Assembly (NCBI RefSeq): GCF_001590865.1
Contig: NZ_BBUY01000001.1
Location: forward strand, 127,754-191,753
DNA length: 64,000 nt
Direction: 5' to 3'
DNA from: Streptomyces sp. NBRC 110611
Lineage (GTDB): Bacteria; Actinomycetota; Actinomycetes; Streptomycetales; Streptomycetaceae
In this document: piece after piece, positions 43,657 to 52,844 of the stretch
How the letters are laid out: each line of letters opens with the position of its first letter
How positions within the stretch are numbered: the first letter of the stretch is position 1
Made by a program: the position numbers and the translations under genes
The notes under the pieces: generated by a model
What the model saw: the letters and a program-made list of their open reading frames with translations, nothing else
Told to the model about the DNA's origin: nothing
The model's database searches: none

Positions 43657-44121
43657 ATGTCGGAACTGTCCCGCCCCCAGCCCGACGGCCGGCAGGGCAC
43701 CCCGGACGACGCGGCCGCGGTGAGCGCGCTGCGGTCCGCCGTGATGCGCCTGTCCCGCCGTCTCAAGCACCAGCGCGTGGACGAATCGCTGAGCCCCACC
43801 GAGATGTCGGTGCTCGGCACTCTGGCCCGCTGCGGCAGCGCCACCCCCGGTGAGCTGGCCCGCAAGGAGCATGTGCAGCCGCCGTCGATGACCCGGATCG
43901 TGGCCATGCTGGAGGCCAAGGGACTGGTCCGGCTCGAACCGCACCCGGACGACCGCCGCCAGAAGGTCGTCACCCAGACCGAACAGGCCGAGGCGATGCT
44001 CGAAGAGAGCCGCCGCAAGCGCAACGCCTGGCTCGCCGAGCTGGTCTCCGGACTGGACGAGGACGAGTGGGCGAAGCTGCGGGCCGCCGCTCCAGTACTG
44101 GAGAAGCTCGCCCAGCTGTAG
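43657..44121 (+). CDS. MarR family transcriptional regulator
   Basis: A 154-residue winged-helix protein. LSPTEMSVLGTLARCGSATP, GELARKEHVQPPSMTRIVAML and VRLEPHPDDRRQKVV are the MarR recognition helix and wing. It probably represses its own promoter and the downstream exporter gene 28 bp away. ATG 43657 is preferred because a -10 box (43644-43649) places the transcript start at this codon, implying a leaderless message; the ATG at 43645 overlaps the -10. Confidence 0.9.
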   Translation: MSELSRPQPDGRQGTPDDAAAVSALRSAVMRLSRRLKHQRVDESLSPTEMSVLGTLARCGSATPGELARKEHVQPPSMTRIVAMLEAKGLVRLEPHPDDRRQKVVTQTEQAEAMLEESRRKRNAWLAELVSGLDEDEWAKLRAAAPVLEKLAQL

Positions 44122-44149
44122 ACCGCAAGCCCGAGGAGGCGAACCCACT

Positions 44150-45553
44150 TTGAGTACGGGACCCGGAGCAGACTCCGCCCCCGCACCGAACACCCACCAC
44201 GACACGGGCCGGGCCGCAGGCCCCACTGCCGGTCCCGCCGCCCCACCGCGCCGCGGGGGCATGTTCAGCTCCCTCCGCATACGCAACTACCGCCTCTTCG
44301 CGACCGGCCAGGTGGTCTCCAACACCGGCACCTGGATGCAGCGCATCGCCCAGGACTGGCTGGTGCTGAGCCTCACCGGCTCGTCCGCGGCGGTCGGCAT
44401 CACCACCGCGCTGCAGTTCCTGCCGATGCTGCTGCTCGGCCTCTACGGCGGTGTCCTCACCGACCGCTTCCCCAAGCGCACCCTGCTGCTGCTCACCCAG
44501 TCCGCCATGGGCCTCACCGGCCTCGCCCTCGCCGTCCTCACCCTCACCGGCCAGGTGCAGATCTGGCACGTCTACCTGGTCGCCTTCCTCCTCGGCCTGG
44601 TCACCGTCGTCGACAACCCCGCCCGGCAGGCGTTCGTCTCCGAGATGGTCGGCCAGGACGAGCTGCGCAACGCGGTCAGCCTCAACTCCGCCAACTTCCA
44701 GTCCGCGCGGCTCATCGGACCGGCCGTGGCCGGCGTCCTGATCACCGCCTTCGGCAGCGGCTGGGCCTTCCTCCTCAACGGCCTGTCCTTCACCGCGCCG
44801 GTCGCCGGCCTGCTGATGATGCGTACGGCCGAACTCCACAAGGCCGACCGGGTCCCGCGCAGCAAGGGCCAGCTCCGCGAGGGGCTCCGTTACGTCGCCG
44901 GGCGCCCCGACCTCATCTGGCCCATCGTCCTGGTCGGCTTCATCGGCACCTTCGGCTTCAACTTCCCGATCTGGCTGACCGCGTTCGTCTACCACGTCTT
45001 CCATGCGGGCGCCGGCACGTACGCCCTGTTCAACGGCCTGATGGCGGCCGGCTCCCTGATCGGCGCGCTGCTCGCGGCCCGCCGGGCCAGCTCCCGGCTG
45101 CGGCTGGTGGTCGGTGCGGGGCTGCTCTTCGGACTGCTGGAGATCACCGCCGCCCTGGCCCCCTCCTTCTGGGTCTTCGCGGCGCTCCTCACCCCCATCG
45201 GACTGGTCGGCCTGACGATCAACGTCACCTCCAACTCCAGCGTCCAGATGGCCACCGACCCGGCGATGCGCGGCCGGGTGATGAGCCTGTTCATGATGGT
45301 CTTCATGGGCGGCACCCCGCTGGGCGCCCCGCTCGTCGGCTGGGTCACCGACGCGTTCGGCGCCCGTATCGGCTTCCTCACCGGCGGTGTGATCTCCCTG
45401 GCCGCCGCGGCCCTCGTCGGCCTGATCCTCGCCCGGGTGGGCGGACTCCGCCTCAAGATCGACCTGCGTCGGGGGCATCGGCATGTGGCGTTCGTCCCGA
45501 GGATCCCGGACGCGACCCCACCGGAGGAGCGGGAGCTGGCTCCGGTGGCTTAG
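44150..45553 (+). CDS. MFS exporter downstream of MarR
   Basis: A 467-residue, 12-helix transporter of the EntS/MFS_3 group: RIRNYRLFATGQVVSNTGTWMQRIAQDWL is the characteristic opening (in part), and GGVLTDRFPKRTLLL the A-motif. Likely an efflux pump for a ligand sensed by the MarR protein. The start is TTG 44150, set by GAGGAGG at 44133-44139. The N-terminal 35 residues are Pro/Ala-rich. Confidence 0.88.
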   Translation: MSTGPGADSAPAPNTHHDTGRAAGPTAGPAAPPRRGGMFSSLRIRNYRLFATGQVVSNTGTWMQRIAQDWLVLSLTGSSAAVGITTALQFLPMLLLGLYGGVLTDRFPKRTLLLLTQSAMGLTGLALAVLTLTGQVQIWHVYLVAFLLGLVTVVDNPARQAFVSEMVGQDELRNAVSLNSANFQSARLIGPAVAGVLITAFGSGWAFLLNGLSFTAPVAGLLMMRTAELHKADRVPRSKGQLREGLRYVAGRPDLIWPIVLVGFIGTFGFNFPIWLTAFVYHVFHAGAGTYALFNGLMAAGSLIGALLAARRASSRLRLVVGAGLLFGLLEITAALAPSFWVFAALLTPIGLVGLTINVTSNSSVQMATDPAMRGRVMSLFMMVFMGGTPLGAPLVGWVTDAFGARIGFLTGGVISLAAAALVGLILARVGGLRLKIDLRRGHRHVAFVPRIPDATPPEERELAPVA

Positions 45554-45624
45554 GCGTATGGGGCTCAGCCGTACGGGGGCCGGGGGGAATTGACGACCGG
45601 GGGCGGGCGGCGTACGCCTGGCCC

Positions 45625-46221
45625 ATGAGACTCTTCGCCGCCGTCCTGCCTCCCGCCCCCGCGCTGCACGAGCTGGCCGCCGAGGTGGCACTGCTGAAGC
45701 GGCTCCCGGCCGCTGACCGGCTGCGCTGGACCGGGCGGGACGGCTGGCACTTCACCCTCGCCTTCTACGGCGAGGTCGCCGCGGAGACCCTTCCCGACCT
45801 CCAGGAGCGTCTGGCGCGTGCGGCCCGCCGGCGCGACCCGTACGAGCTGCGGATCGCCGGCGGCGGCCGCTTCTCCGACCGAGTGGTGTGGGCCGGAGCC
45901 GACGGCGACCGGCCCGCCATGCGCGGGCTCGCCGACTCCGCGGCAGCCGCCGCCCGCCGGGCCGGCATCGCCATGGCGGACGAGCACCGCCCGTACGCCC
46001 CCCACCTCACCCTCGCCCGGAACCGCGTCCCCACCGTGCACCTCGCCCCGTACGCGACCGCCCTCAAGGACTTCGCGGGCTCGCCGTGGACGGTGGGGAG
46101 GCTCTCCCTGATGCGGAGCCACCCACCCGTCGGTGGGGTGGCCGGCGCCCAGCCGCACTACGAGGAGATCGCCTCCTGGCCACTCGGCGCCACTCGGCCG
46201 GTGAACGGGCCTGGCCGGTGA
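45625..46221 (+). CDS. thpR: RNA 2',3'-cyclic phosphodiesterase (2H family)
   Basis: A 198-residue ThpR/LigT-like protein. The two HxT catalytic motifs, HFTLAFYGEV (about residue 43) and HLTLARNR (about 130), are present, each near the expected position in the two lobes. Family members open 2',3'-cyclic phosphates on RNA. The tail after residue 180 is variable. ATG 45625 gives the canonical MRLFAAVLPP start. Confidence 0.92.
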   Translation: MRLFAAVLPPAPALHELAAEVALLKRLPAADRLRWTGRDGWHFTLAFYGEVAAETLPDLQERLARAARRRDPYELRIAGGGRFSDRVVWAGADGDRPAMRGLADSAAAAARRAGIAMADEHRPYAPHLTLARNRVPTVHLAPYATALKDFAGSPWTVGRLSLMRSHPPVGGVAGAQPHYEEIASWPLGATRPVNGPGR

Positions 46222-46254
46222 AACGTTCGGGCCCACCCCGGTTACGCTCGTGGG

Positions 46255-46341
46255 GTGGACCCGAAAACCCGTAACCGGATCATGTCCGGCCTGTTCGCCG
46301 TGCTGCTCATTGTCGTGATCGTGGCGGCGGCACTGCGCTGA
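46255..46341 (+). CDS. Very small membrane peptide (28 aa)
   Basis: From GTG 46255 the frame encodes MDPKTRNRIMSG followed by a single helix LFAVLLIVVIVAAALR. The sequence form (charged DPKTRNRIM, then one membrane span) matches short conserved Streptomyces proteins known to me from annotation. Ribosome site is weak. Role unknown. Confidence 0.55.
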   Translation: MDPKTRNRIMSGLFAVLLIVVIVAAALR

Positions 46342-46403
46342 GCGCCGCCGCCGTACGGCTCACCGCCCGGCTTACCGTCCGGCTCACCGCCGGGCGCCCC
46401 GCC

Positions 46404-47402
46404 TCACCAGGCGAACGCCTCCGGCGACGGTCCCGGACCGGGGAAGATCTCATCGAGCGAGGCGAGCAGCTCGTCCGGCAGCTCCAGCTCGACGGCGCGC
46501 AGCGCGGAGGCGAGCTGGTCGGCCGTGCGCGGGCCGACGATCGGGCCGGTGACACCGGGACGGGTCAGCAGCCAGGCCAGCGCGACCTCGCCCGGCTCCA
46601 GGCCGTGCCGGTCGAGCAGGTCCTCGTAGGACTGGACCCGGCCGCGGATCGCGGAGTTGGCGAGCGAGTCGGCCGAGCGGCCGGAGACCGTACGGGCCGC
46701 GCCGCCCTCGCGCTCCTTCCGGATCGCGCCGCCGAGCAGCCCGCCGTGCAGCGGGGACCAGGGGATGACACCCAGGCCGTAGCTCCGGGCGGCCGGGATG
46801 ACCTCCATCTCGGCGCGCCGCTCGGCCAGGTTGTACAGGCACTGCTCGCTGACCAGGCCGTACGAACCCCGGCGCCGGGCGGTCTCGTTGGCCTGGGCGA
46901 GGTGCCAGCCCGCGTGGTTGGAGGACCCCGCGTAGAGGATCTTGCCCTGCTGGACGAGGACGTCCATGGCCTGCCAGATCTCGTCCCAGGGGGTGTCCCG
47001 GTCGACGTGGTGGAACTGGTACACGTCGATGTGGTCGGTCCCCAGCCGCCGGAGGCTGGCGTCCACCGACCGCCGGATGTTGAGGGCGGAGAGCTTGTCG
47101 TGGTTCGGCCAGACCCGGTCGCCGTCCGGCGCCATGTTGGCGTACACCTTGGTGGCCAGCACGGTCTTGTCCCGCCGCCCGCCGCCCTTGGCGAACCACG
47201 AGCCGATGATCTCTTCCGTCCGGCCCTTGTCGGCGCCCCATCCGTAGACGTTGGCGGTGTCGAAGAAGTTGATACCGGCCAGCTGCGCCGCGTCCATGAT
47301 GCCGTGGCTGTCGGCCTCGTCCGTCTGAGGCCCGAAGTTCATCGTCCCGAGGACGAGTCGGCTGACCTTGAGTCCGGTGCGCCCGAGCTGCGTGTACTTC
47401 AT
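46404..47402 (-). CDS. Aldo/keto reductase
   Basis: A 332-residue NADPH-dependent oxidoreductase with the TIM-barrel AKR fold. YTQLGRTGLKVSRLVLGTM opens it; the catalytic Asp/Tyr/Lys/His set is seen in FFDTANVYGWG, ATKVYAN and YQFHHVDR. VIPWSPLHGGLLGG is typical. Substrate unknown. The sequence just after its stop shows 12-bp repeats of GGCTCACCG words (46356-46395). Confidence 0.92.
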   Translation of the reverse strand: MKYTQLGRTGLKVSRLVLGTMNFGPQTDEADSHGIMDAAQLAGINFFDTANVYGWGADKGRTEEIIGSWFAKGGGRRDKTVLATKVYANMAPDGDRVWPNHDKLSALNIRRSVDASLRRLGTDHIDVYQFHHVDRDTPWDEIWQAMDVLVQQGKILYAGSSNHAGWHLAQANETARRRGSYGLVSEQCLYNLAERRAEMEVIPAARSYGLGVIPWSPLHGGLLGGAIRKEREGGAARTVSGRSADSLANSAIRGRVQSYEDLLDRHGLEPGEVALAWLLTRPGVTGPIVGPRTADQLASALRAVELELPDELLASLDEIFPGPGPSPEAFAW

Positions 47403-47458
47403 GGTGGGCCAGCCAACGCCTTCGAGTGAGCTCGAAGCAAGTACGGCACGCGGCCGCG

Positions 47459-49066
47459 TCACGGGTGTGCGGCGGGGAGCGGTGCGGGTGCCGGGGCGGC
47501 CGGGCAGGACGTGTCGCGTGCGGGGACGGAGCCGGTGAGGAGATAGGTGTCGACGATCCGGTCGACGCACCCGTTTCCGTTCAGGTACTGGCCGTGATCG
47601 CCACCGTCGACGGTCACCAGACGCGAGCCGCGCAGCGCCCGGTGTGCCCGTACCGCGGCTTCGTAGTACGTGGCGGGATCGTGCCGCGAGTTGAGCATGA
47701 GGACGGGGGGCAGGCCTTTGCCGGTGACGCGCACACGGGGGGCCGGGGGTGACGGCCAGGCCGCGCAGGTCGCGGCGAAGGCGAGGGAGCGCGCGCCCAG
47801 CAGCGGGTATCGGGCGGTGTCCTCGGCGCTCCGGGCGACCCAGTACCCGGTGTCGCCGGTCCAGGGTGTGTCGCCGCAGGTCACCGACGCGAACTCGGCG
47901 AGGAAGCCGGGGCTGAGGTAGCTGCCGTACAGCTTCGCGACGAGCGCCCGCTCCTCGCGCGTCGCGGTGTCCCAGTGCTCCAGGGCGGTGAGCGCCGCCG
48001 CCAGCACGGGGAAGCCCCGGGCCTTGTAGATGGCCTGGATGGCACCGCTGTCGAAGGCGTTGGGCCCGAGACGCAGCGAACGTGAACCGTCCGGTGCCGG
48101 GGAGCCGGCGGGCAGATCCAACGGGTGCTCGCGCAGGGCGGCGCGCCGGGCCTCCCAGGTCGCCTTCGCTTCGGCGGCGGTACGGCCGTAGTGGTAGACG
48201 GAGTCGTGGGCGGCGAGCCAGGGCAGGAAGTCCTGCTCGAACCGGCGCTGGAAGCTCAGCGGCTGCCCCTTCTCGAACTCCTCCCATGTGCCGTCGAATC
48301 CGATGTTGCTGTCCAGTACGACGCGCTCGACGCGCTGCGGGAACTCCGTGGCGTAGTACGCGCCGATCATCGTCGCGTAGGACGGCCCGTAGTAGGAGAC
48401 CTTCCGCTGTCCCAGCAGCGAGCGGAAAAGGTCCATGTCGCGCACCGTCTGATCGGTGGTGATGTACCGCGCCAGGTCCCCGGAGCGGCGCGCGCACCCC
48501 TCCGCCAGCTGCCGGGCCCGGTGCAGGACCCCGCGGATCGCGGCGGGGGAACGGTCGCGTAAGTCACCGTCGGAGCGGAAGAACTCCCGGAACTCCTCGT
48601 CGCTCTGGCAGCTCACCTGCGTGCTCTTCCCGACTCCGCGCTGGTCGAAGCTCACCACGTCGTATGCGGCAGCCACCGCCGGCGACTTCGCCACGAAGCC
48701 CGCCGGCCGCTCCAGCCCCTGGCCGCCCGGTCCGCCGGCCGCCATCATCAGCACCCCGCGTCGCCGCGCGGGGTCCGTCGCCCGGTGCCGGGACACGGAG
48801 AGGGTGAGGTCCCTTCCTGCGCCCGGACGGTGCCAGTTCCGCGGCACGGTCATCCGCGCGCACTCCAGCAGCGCACCGCTCGCTGTGCTGCACGGCTGCC
48901 AGTCGAGCCGCTGGGCCGTGTACCGGGCGGGTATCGGGGGCGCCGCTGCCCGGTGCTGCGCCGCGACCGCCGGCGCCGGAGCCGGGAGGACGGTGGCGGC
49001 GACCGCGGCCACCAGCGCGCTTGAGAGGGCGGGCAGCGTCCACCGTGGTTTTCGGGACTTCGGCAC
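47459..49066 (-). CDS. Secreted S33-family alpha/beta hydrolase (tripeptidyl aminopeptidase-like)
   Basis: A 535-residue exported protein: signal peptide about 1-36 (ALSSALVAAVAATVLPAPAPAVAA). AAGGPGGQGLE is the oxyanion-hole HGGPG-like loop, FDQRGVGKST the DQRG motif, and YYGPSYATMIGAYYA carries the nucleophile Ser. Asp in NSRHDPATYY and His in GGDHGQYL complete the triad. The elbow is G-P-S-Y-A rather than G-x-S-x-G, which is unusual but the fold allows Ala. Likely releases peptides or acyl groups outside the cell. Confidence 0.88.
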   Translation of the reverse strand: MPKSRKPRWTLPALSSALVAAVAATVLPAPAPAVAAQHRAAAPPIPARYTAQRLDWQPCSTASGALLECARMTVPRNWHRPGAGRDLTLSVSRHRATDPARRRGVLMMAAGGPGGQGLERPAGFVAKSPAVAAAYDVVSFDQRGVGKSTQVSCQSDEEFREFFRSDGDLRDRSPAAIRGVLHRARQLAEGCARRSGDLARYITTDQTVRDMDLFRSLLGQRKVSYYGPSYATMIGAYYATEFPQRVERVVLDSNIGFDGTWEEFEKGQPLSFQRRFEQDFLPWLAAHDSVYHYGRTAAEAKATWEARRAALREHPLDLPAGSPAPDGSRSLRLGPNAFDSGAIQAIYKARGFPVLAAALTALEHWDTATREERALVAKLYGSYLSPGFLAEFASVTCGDTPWTGDTGYWVARSAEDTARYPLLGARSLAFAATCAAWPSPPAPRVRVTGKGLPPVLMLNSRHDPATYYEAAVRAHRALRGSRLVTVDGGDHGQYLNGNGCVDRIVDTYLLTGSVPARDTSCPAAPAPAPLPAAHP

Positions 49067-49196
49067 TGTGTGCTCCTGACGAGGAGAAGAGGGAGGGGCG
49101 TCCGTACGCGCCGCGCGTGCCCTACGTGCTGCGCGTACGGCGCGTACGCGTACGGAATCGATGCTCCGCGCCCTGCCGCTCGTGATCCATCACGCT

Positions 49197-49228
49197 GGTG
49201 CCACTTCTCCGGTGGCACCAGTGCCACC
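49197..49228 (+). promoter_or_regulatory. Overlapping alternative hairpins
   Basis: GGTGCCAC (49197-49204), GTGGCACC (49212-49219) and GTGCCACC (49221-49228) allow arm 2 to pair with either arm 1 or arm 3. Position is 60-95 bp upstream of the propeller gene. Confidence 0.4.
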
Positions 49229-49291
49229 CCCACAGGAGGGCGCTCCTGGGGACGACGCCCGCCGCCGCCCCGGGGATGGCAGTCTGTGCCC

Positions 49292-50386
49292 ATGCGTTCG
49301 CTTCTGTGCGCGGCCGGGGCCGCGGGGATCCTCTGGGTGGCCGGAACCGTACCGGCCGCCGCCGTGCCGGCGGTTGCTGTACCGGCCGCTGATGGCGCCG
49401 TACCGGCCGCTGCCGCCGACGAGCCGGACGGCTTCACGATCAGCGACCCGCGCATCACCGAATCCAGCGGCCTGGCCGCCAGCCGCACGCACCCCGGTAT
49501 CTACTGGACCCACAACGACAGCGATGACGGCCCGTACGTCTACGCCGTCGACAGCCGGACCGGCCGCACGGTCGCCCGGATCACCCTGCGCGGCATCGGC
49601 ACGCCGCGCGACGTGGAGGGGATCTCCGTCGGCCCGGACGGCGCCGTCTACGTCGGCGACATCGGCGACAACCTCGGCGGCACATGGGACCACGTATGGA
49701 TCTACCGCTTCCCCGAGCCCCGGGAGCTGCGCGATGCCACCGTCACCGCCACCCAGTACACCGTGACGTACGCGGACGGCCCACGCGACGCCGAGGCGCT
49801 CATGGTGCATCCCAGGACCGGCCGGGTCTATATCGCCAGCAAGAAGCAGGACGGCAGCGGGGCGCTGTACGAGGGGCCCGCGCGGCTCAGCGCCACCGGT
49901 ACGAACACCTTCCGCAAGGTCGCCCCGGCCGACCTGTGGGTGACCGACGGCGCGTTCTCCCCGGACGGCACCCGGCTGGTGCTGCGCAGCTACTTCGGTG
50001 CCCGGCTCTACCGCTGGCAGGGCGGCGGCCACCCCGGCCCCGAGGACCTCGGCAGCGTCGGCGTCCCGATTCAGCGGCAGGGCGAATCGGTCTCCTTCAC
50101 CCCGGACGGCCGCACGCTGATGTACGGCTCCGAGGGGCGCGACAGCCACGTCACACCGGTCGGCCTGAGCGGCGACCAGCTGCCGGAGTCGGCGGGGGAG
50201 GGCGGAGCCCCGGGGAACGGCGAGCAGGGGAACGGCGGCGGTGACGCCGGGAAGCCCGGCGGCGAGGGGAGTTCAGGCGGCGAGGGGGCGGATCTGAACC
50301 CCAGCTTCGTGAAGGGCGCGATGGTCCTCGCGCTGGCGACGGCGCTGGTCGTGGCCGTACGGCGGCTGTTGCGTCGGCGTTCCTGA
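49292..50386 (+). CDS. Secreted beta-propeller protein with C-terminal anchor
   Basis: A 364-residue protein. The signal peptide is about 1-42 (Ala/Val/Pro-rich). Repeated propeller blades such as IYWTHNDSDDGPYVYAVDS, DVEGISVGPDGAVYVGDIGDN and DAEALMVHPRTGRVYIASK resemble WD40/SMP-like repeats. A Gly/Glu/Asn linker (about 295-335) leads to one membrane helix, VKGAMVLALATALVVAV, and a basic stop RRLLRRRS. It is therefore held on the outer face. Ligand unknown. Confidence 0.8.
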   Translation: MRSLLCAAGAAGILWVAGTVPAAAVPAVAVPAADGAVPAAAADEPDGFTISDPRITESSGLAASRTHPGIYWTHNDSDDGPYVYAVDSRTGRTVARITLRGIGTPRDVEGISVGPDGAVYVGDIGDNLGGTWDHVWIYRFPEPRELRDATVTATQYTVTYADGPRDAEALMVHPRTGRVYIASKKQDGSGALYEGPARLSATGTNTFRKVAPADLWVTDGAFSPDGTRLVLRSYFGARLYRWQGGGHPGPEDLGSVGVPIQRQGESVSFTPDGRTLMYGSEGRDSHVTPVGLSGDQLPESAGEGGAPGNGEQGNGGGDAGKPGGEGSSGGEGADLNPSFVKGAMVLALATALVVAVRRLLRRRS

Positions 50387-50403
50387 CCCGGGACAGGCGA
50401 CGC

Positions 50404-50446
50404 CTTGGTGTCACGTGCCGCACACGTCGCGGCACGTGACGCCAAG
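50404..50446. terminator. Bidirectional terminator
   Basis: CTTGGTGTCACGTGCCG (50404-50420) pairs with CGGCACGTGACGCCAAG (50430-50446) with one G-T wobble, between convergent propeller and serC genes. Confidence 0.88.
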
Positions 50447-50453
50447 TCCCCTG

Positions 50454-51581
<1,128 letters not shown>

Positions 51582-51673
51582 CTAAACCGTGGTGATGCGG
51601 GGCGGCGGTGCGTCCGGCGGGTGAGATGACGGTGGGTCGTACGGCGGACAGACGGTTCCTGGCGTGCTGGGGC

Positions 51674-52657
51674 TTATGGCCGGGTATCTGCCGCGTAGAC
51701 GGCGGTGATCGCGGCGGCGGCGTCGGCGATGACCCGGCGGGCTTCGGGCGGGTCCAGTACCTCGAGGGAATCGCCGAACTGGAGCAGCTGGCGGACGGCG
51801 TTGACGACCGGATAGGCCAGTTCGACGACCGCCCAGCCGTCGTCAGCGTCCTCCGCACCGCCGGTACGGGGCGGCCCGGTCAGCGCTCCGCCCAGGATCC
51901 GCACGGCCAGATCCAGCCGCTCCCGCCGGATCCGGGCGACGACCCGTACCCCCGCGGGCCGCTCCTCGACCTGGCGGCGCAGCTGCTGCCAGACGTCGGT
52001 GAGCTCCACGCCCGGGCGGCGCCGTACCGGGGCGTCGGTCAGCGTCGCGGACGCCACCCGGTCGGCGCGGAAGAGCTGGGGCCGGCCGCGCCGGTCGGCG
52101 ACGAGGTACCAGGTACCGGCCTTGGCCACCAGCCCGTACGGGTCGACCGTGTACGTCCGCAGCCGGGTCTCGCCGCTGTGGCGGTACCGGATCCGGAGCC
52201 GGTGGTCGGTGAAGACGGCGGTGTGCAGTGCGTCCAGGTCCGCCTCGGCGCGGGGGCCGCTCAGCCACCGGTCGGGGTCGACCAGGATGCGGCGGCCGGT
52301 CAGTTCCGCGGCCGGGCGGTGCGGTGCGGGCAGCGCGGCCATCACCTTGCGCAGGGCGGAGCCGAGCGCGTCGTCCAGGCCCAGCGCGGTGTGCGCGCCC
52401 TGCGCGGCCAGTACGAACAGGGCGCGGGCCTCGTCGGTGGTCAGGCCGGTCATGTCCGTACGGAAGCCGGGCAGCAGGGCGATCCCGCCGTGCCGGCCGC
52501 GCTCGGCGTAGACGGGCACGCCGGCCGCCGACAGCGATTCGATGTCGCGGTAGACGGTGCGGGTGGAGACCTCCAGCCGTTGGGCGAGCTCGCCGGCCGG
52601 CACCCGGCCGCGGGTCTGGAGGAGCAGCAGGATCGAGAGCAGACGGTCCGACTTCAC
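51674..52657 (-). CDS. WYL-domain transcriptional regulator
   Basis: A 327-residue regulator. Residues 1-60 are a DeoR/HTH_11 helix-turn-helix (SILLLLQTRGRVPAGELAQR, VSTRTVYRDIESLSAAG). The WYL ligand domain (about 135-215) includes YTVDPYGLVAKAGTWYLVADRRG. A WCX-like C-terminal part follows. Start GTG 52657. Divergent from the FAD oxidase gene, with four phased repeats in between that may be its sites. Confidence 0.9.
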   Translation of the reverse strand: MKSDRLLSILLLLQTRGRVPAGELAQRLEVSTRTVYRDIESLSAAGVPVYAERGRHGGIALLPGFRTDMTGLTTDEARALFVLAAQGAHTALGLDDALGSALRKVMAALPAPHRPAAELTGRRILVDPDRWLSGPRAEADLDALHTAVFTDHRLRIRYRHSGETRLRTYTVDPYGLVAKAGTWYLVADRRGRPQLFRADRVASATLTDAPVRRRPGVELTDVWQQLRRQVEERPAGVRVVARIRRERLDLAVRILGGALTGPPRTGGAEDADDGWAVVELAYPVVNAVRQLLQFGDSLEVLDPPEARRVIADAAAAITAVYAADTRP

Positions 52658-52691
52658 ACCCCGCTTTATATGTGACGGCCGTTGTCGATTT

Positions 52692-52772
52692 ATCGCCGGA
52701 GGGTCCTCTCGTGATCGCCGGAGGGTCCTCCGATATCGCCGGAGGGTCCTCCCGTGATCGCCAGAGGGTCTC
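52692..52772. promoter_or_regulatory. Four helically phased direct repeats (putative operator array)
   Basis: ATCGCCGGAGGGTCCTC recurs at 52692, 52714, 52735 and 52757 (the last slightly changed), spacings 22, 21 and 22 bp, close to two DNA turns. Each unit contains the small dyad GGAGG-GT-CCTC. It lies in the gap between divergent WYL regulator and FAD oxidase genes. Confidence 0.65.
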
Positions 52773-52844
52773 CCGCTCGGCTCGCGCGGGAAATCCGTCC
52801 ACCAATGGGCAGGATGACCCGGCCCCCACGGGCAGGCTGGGTAC

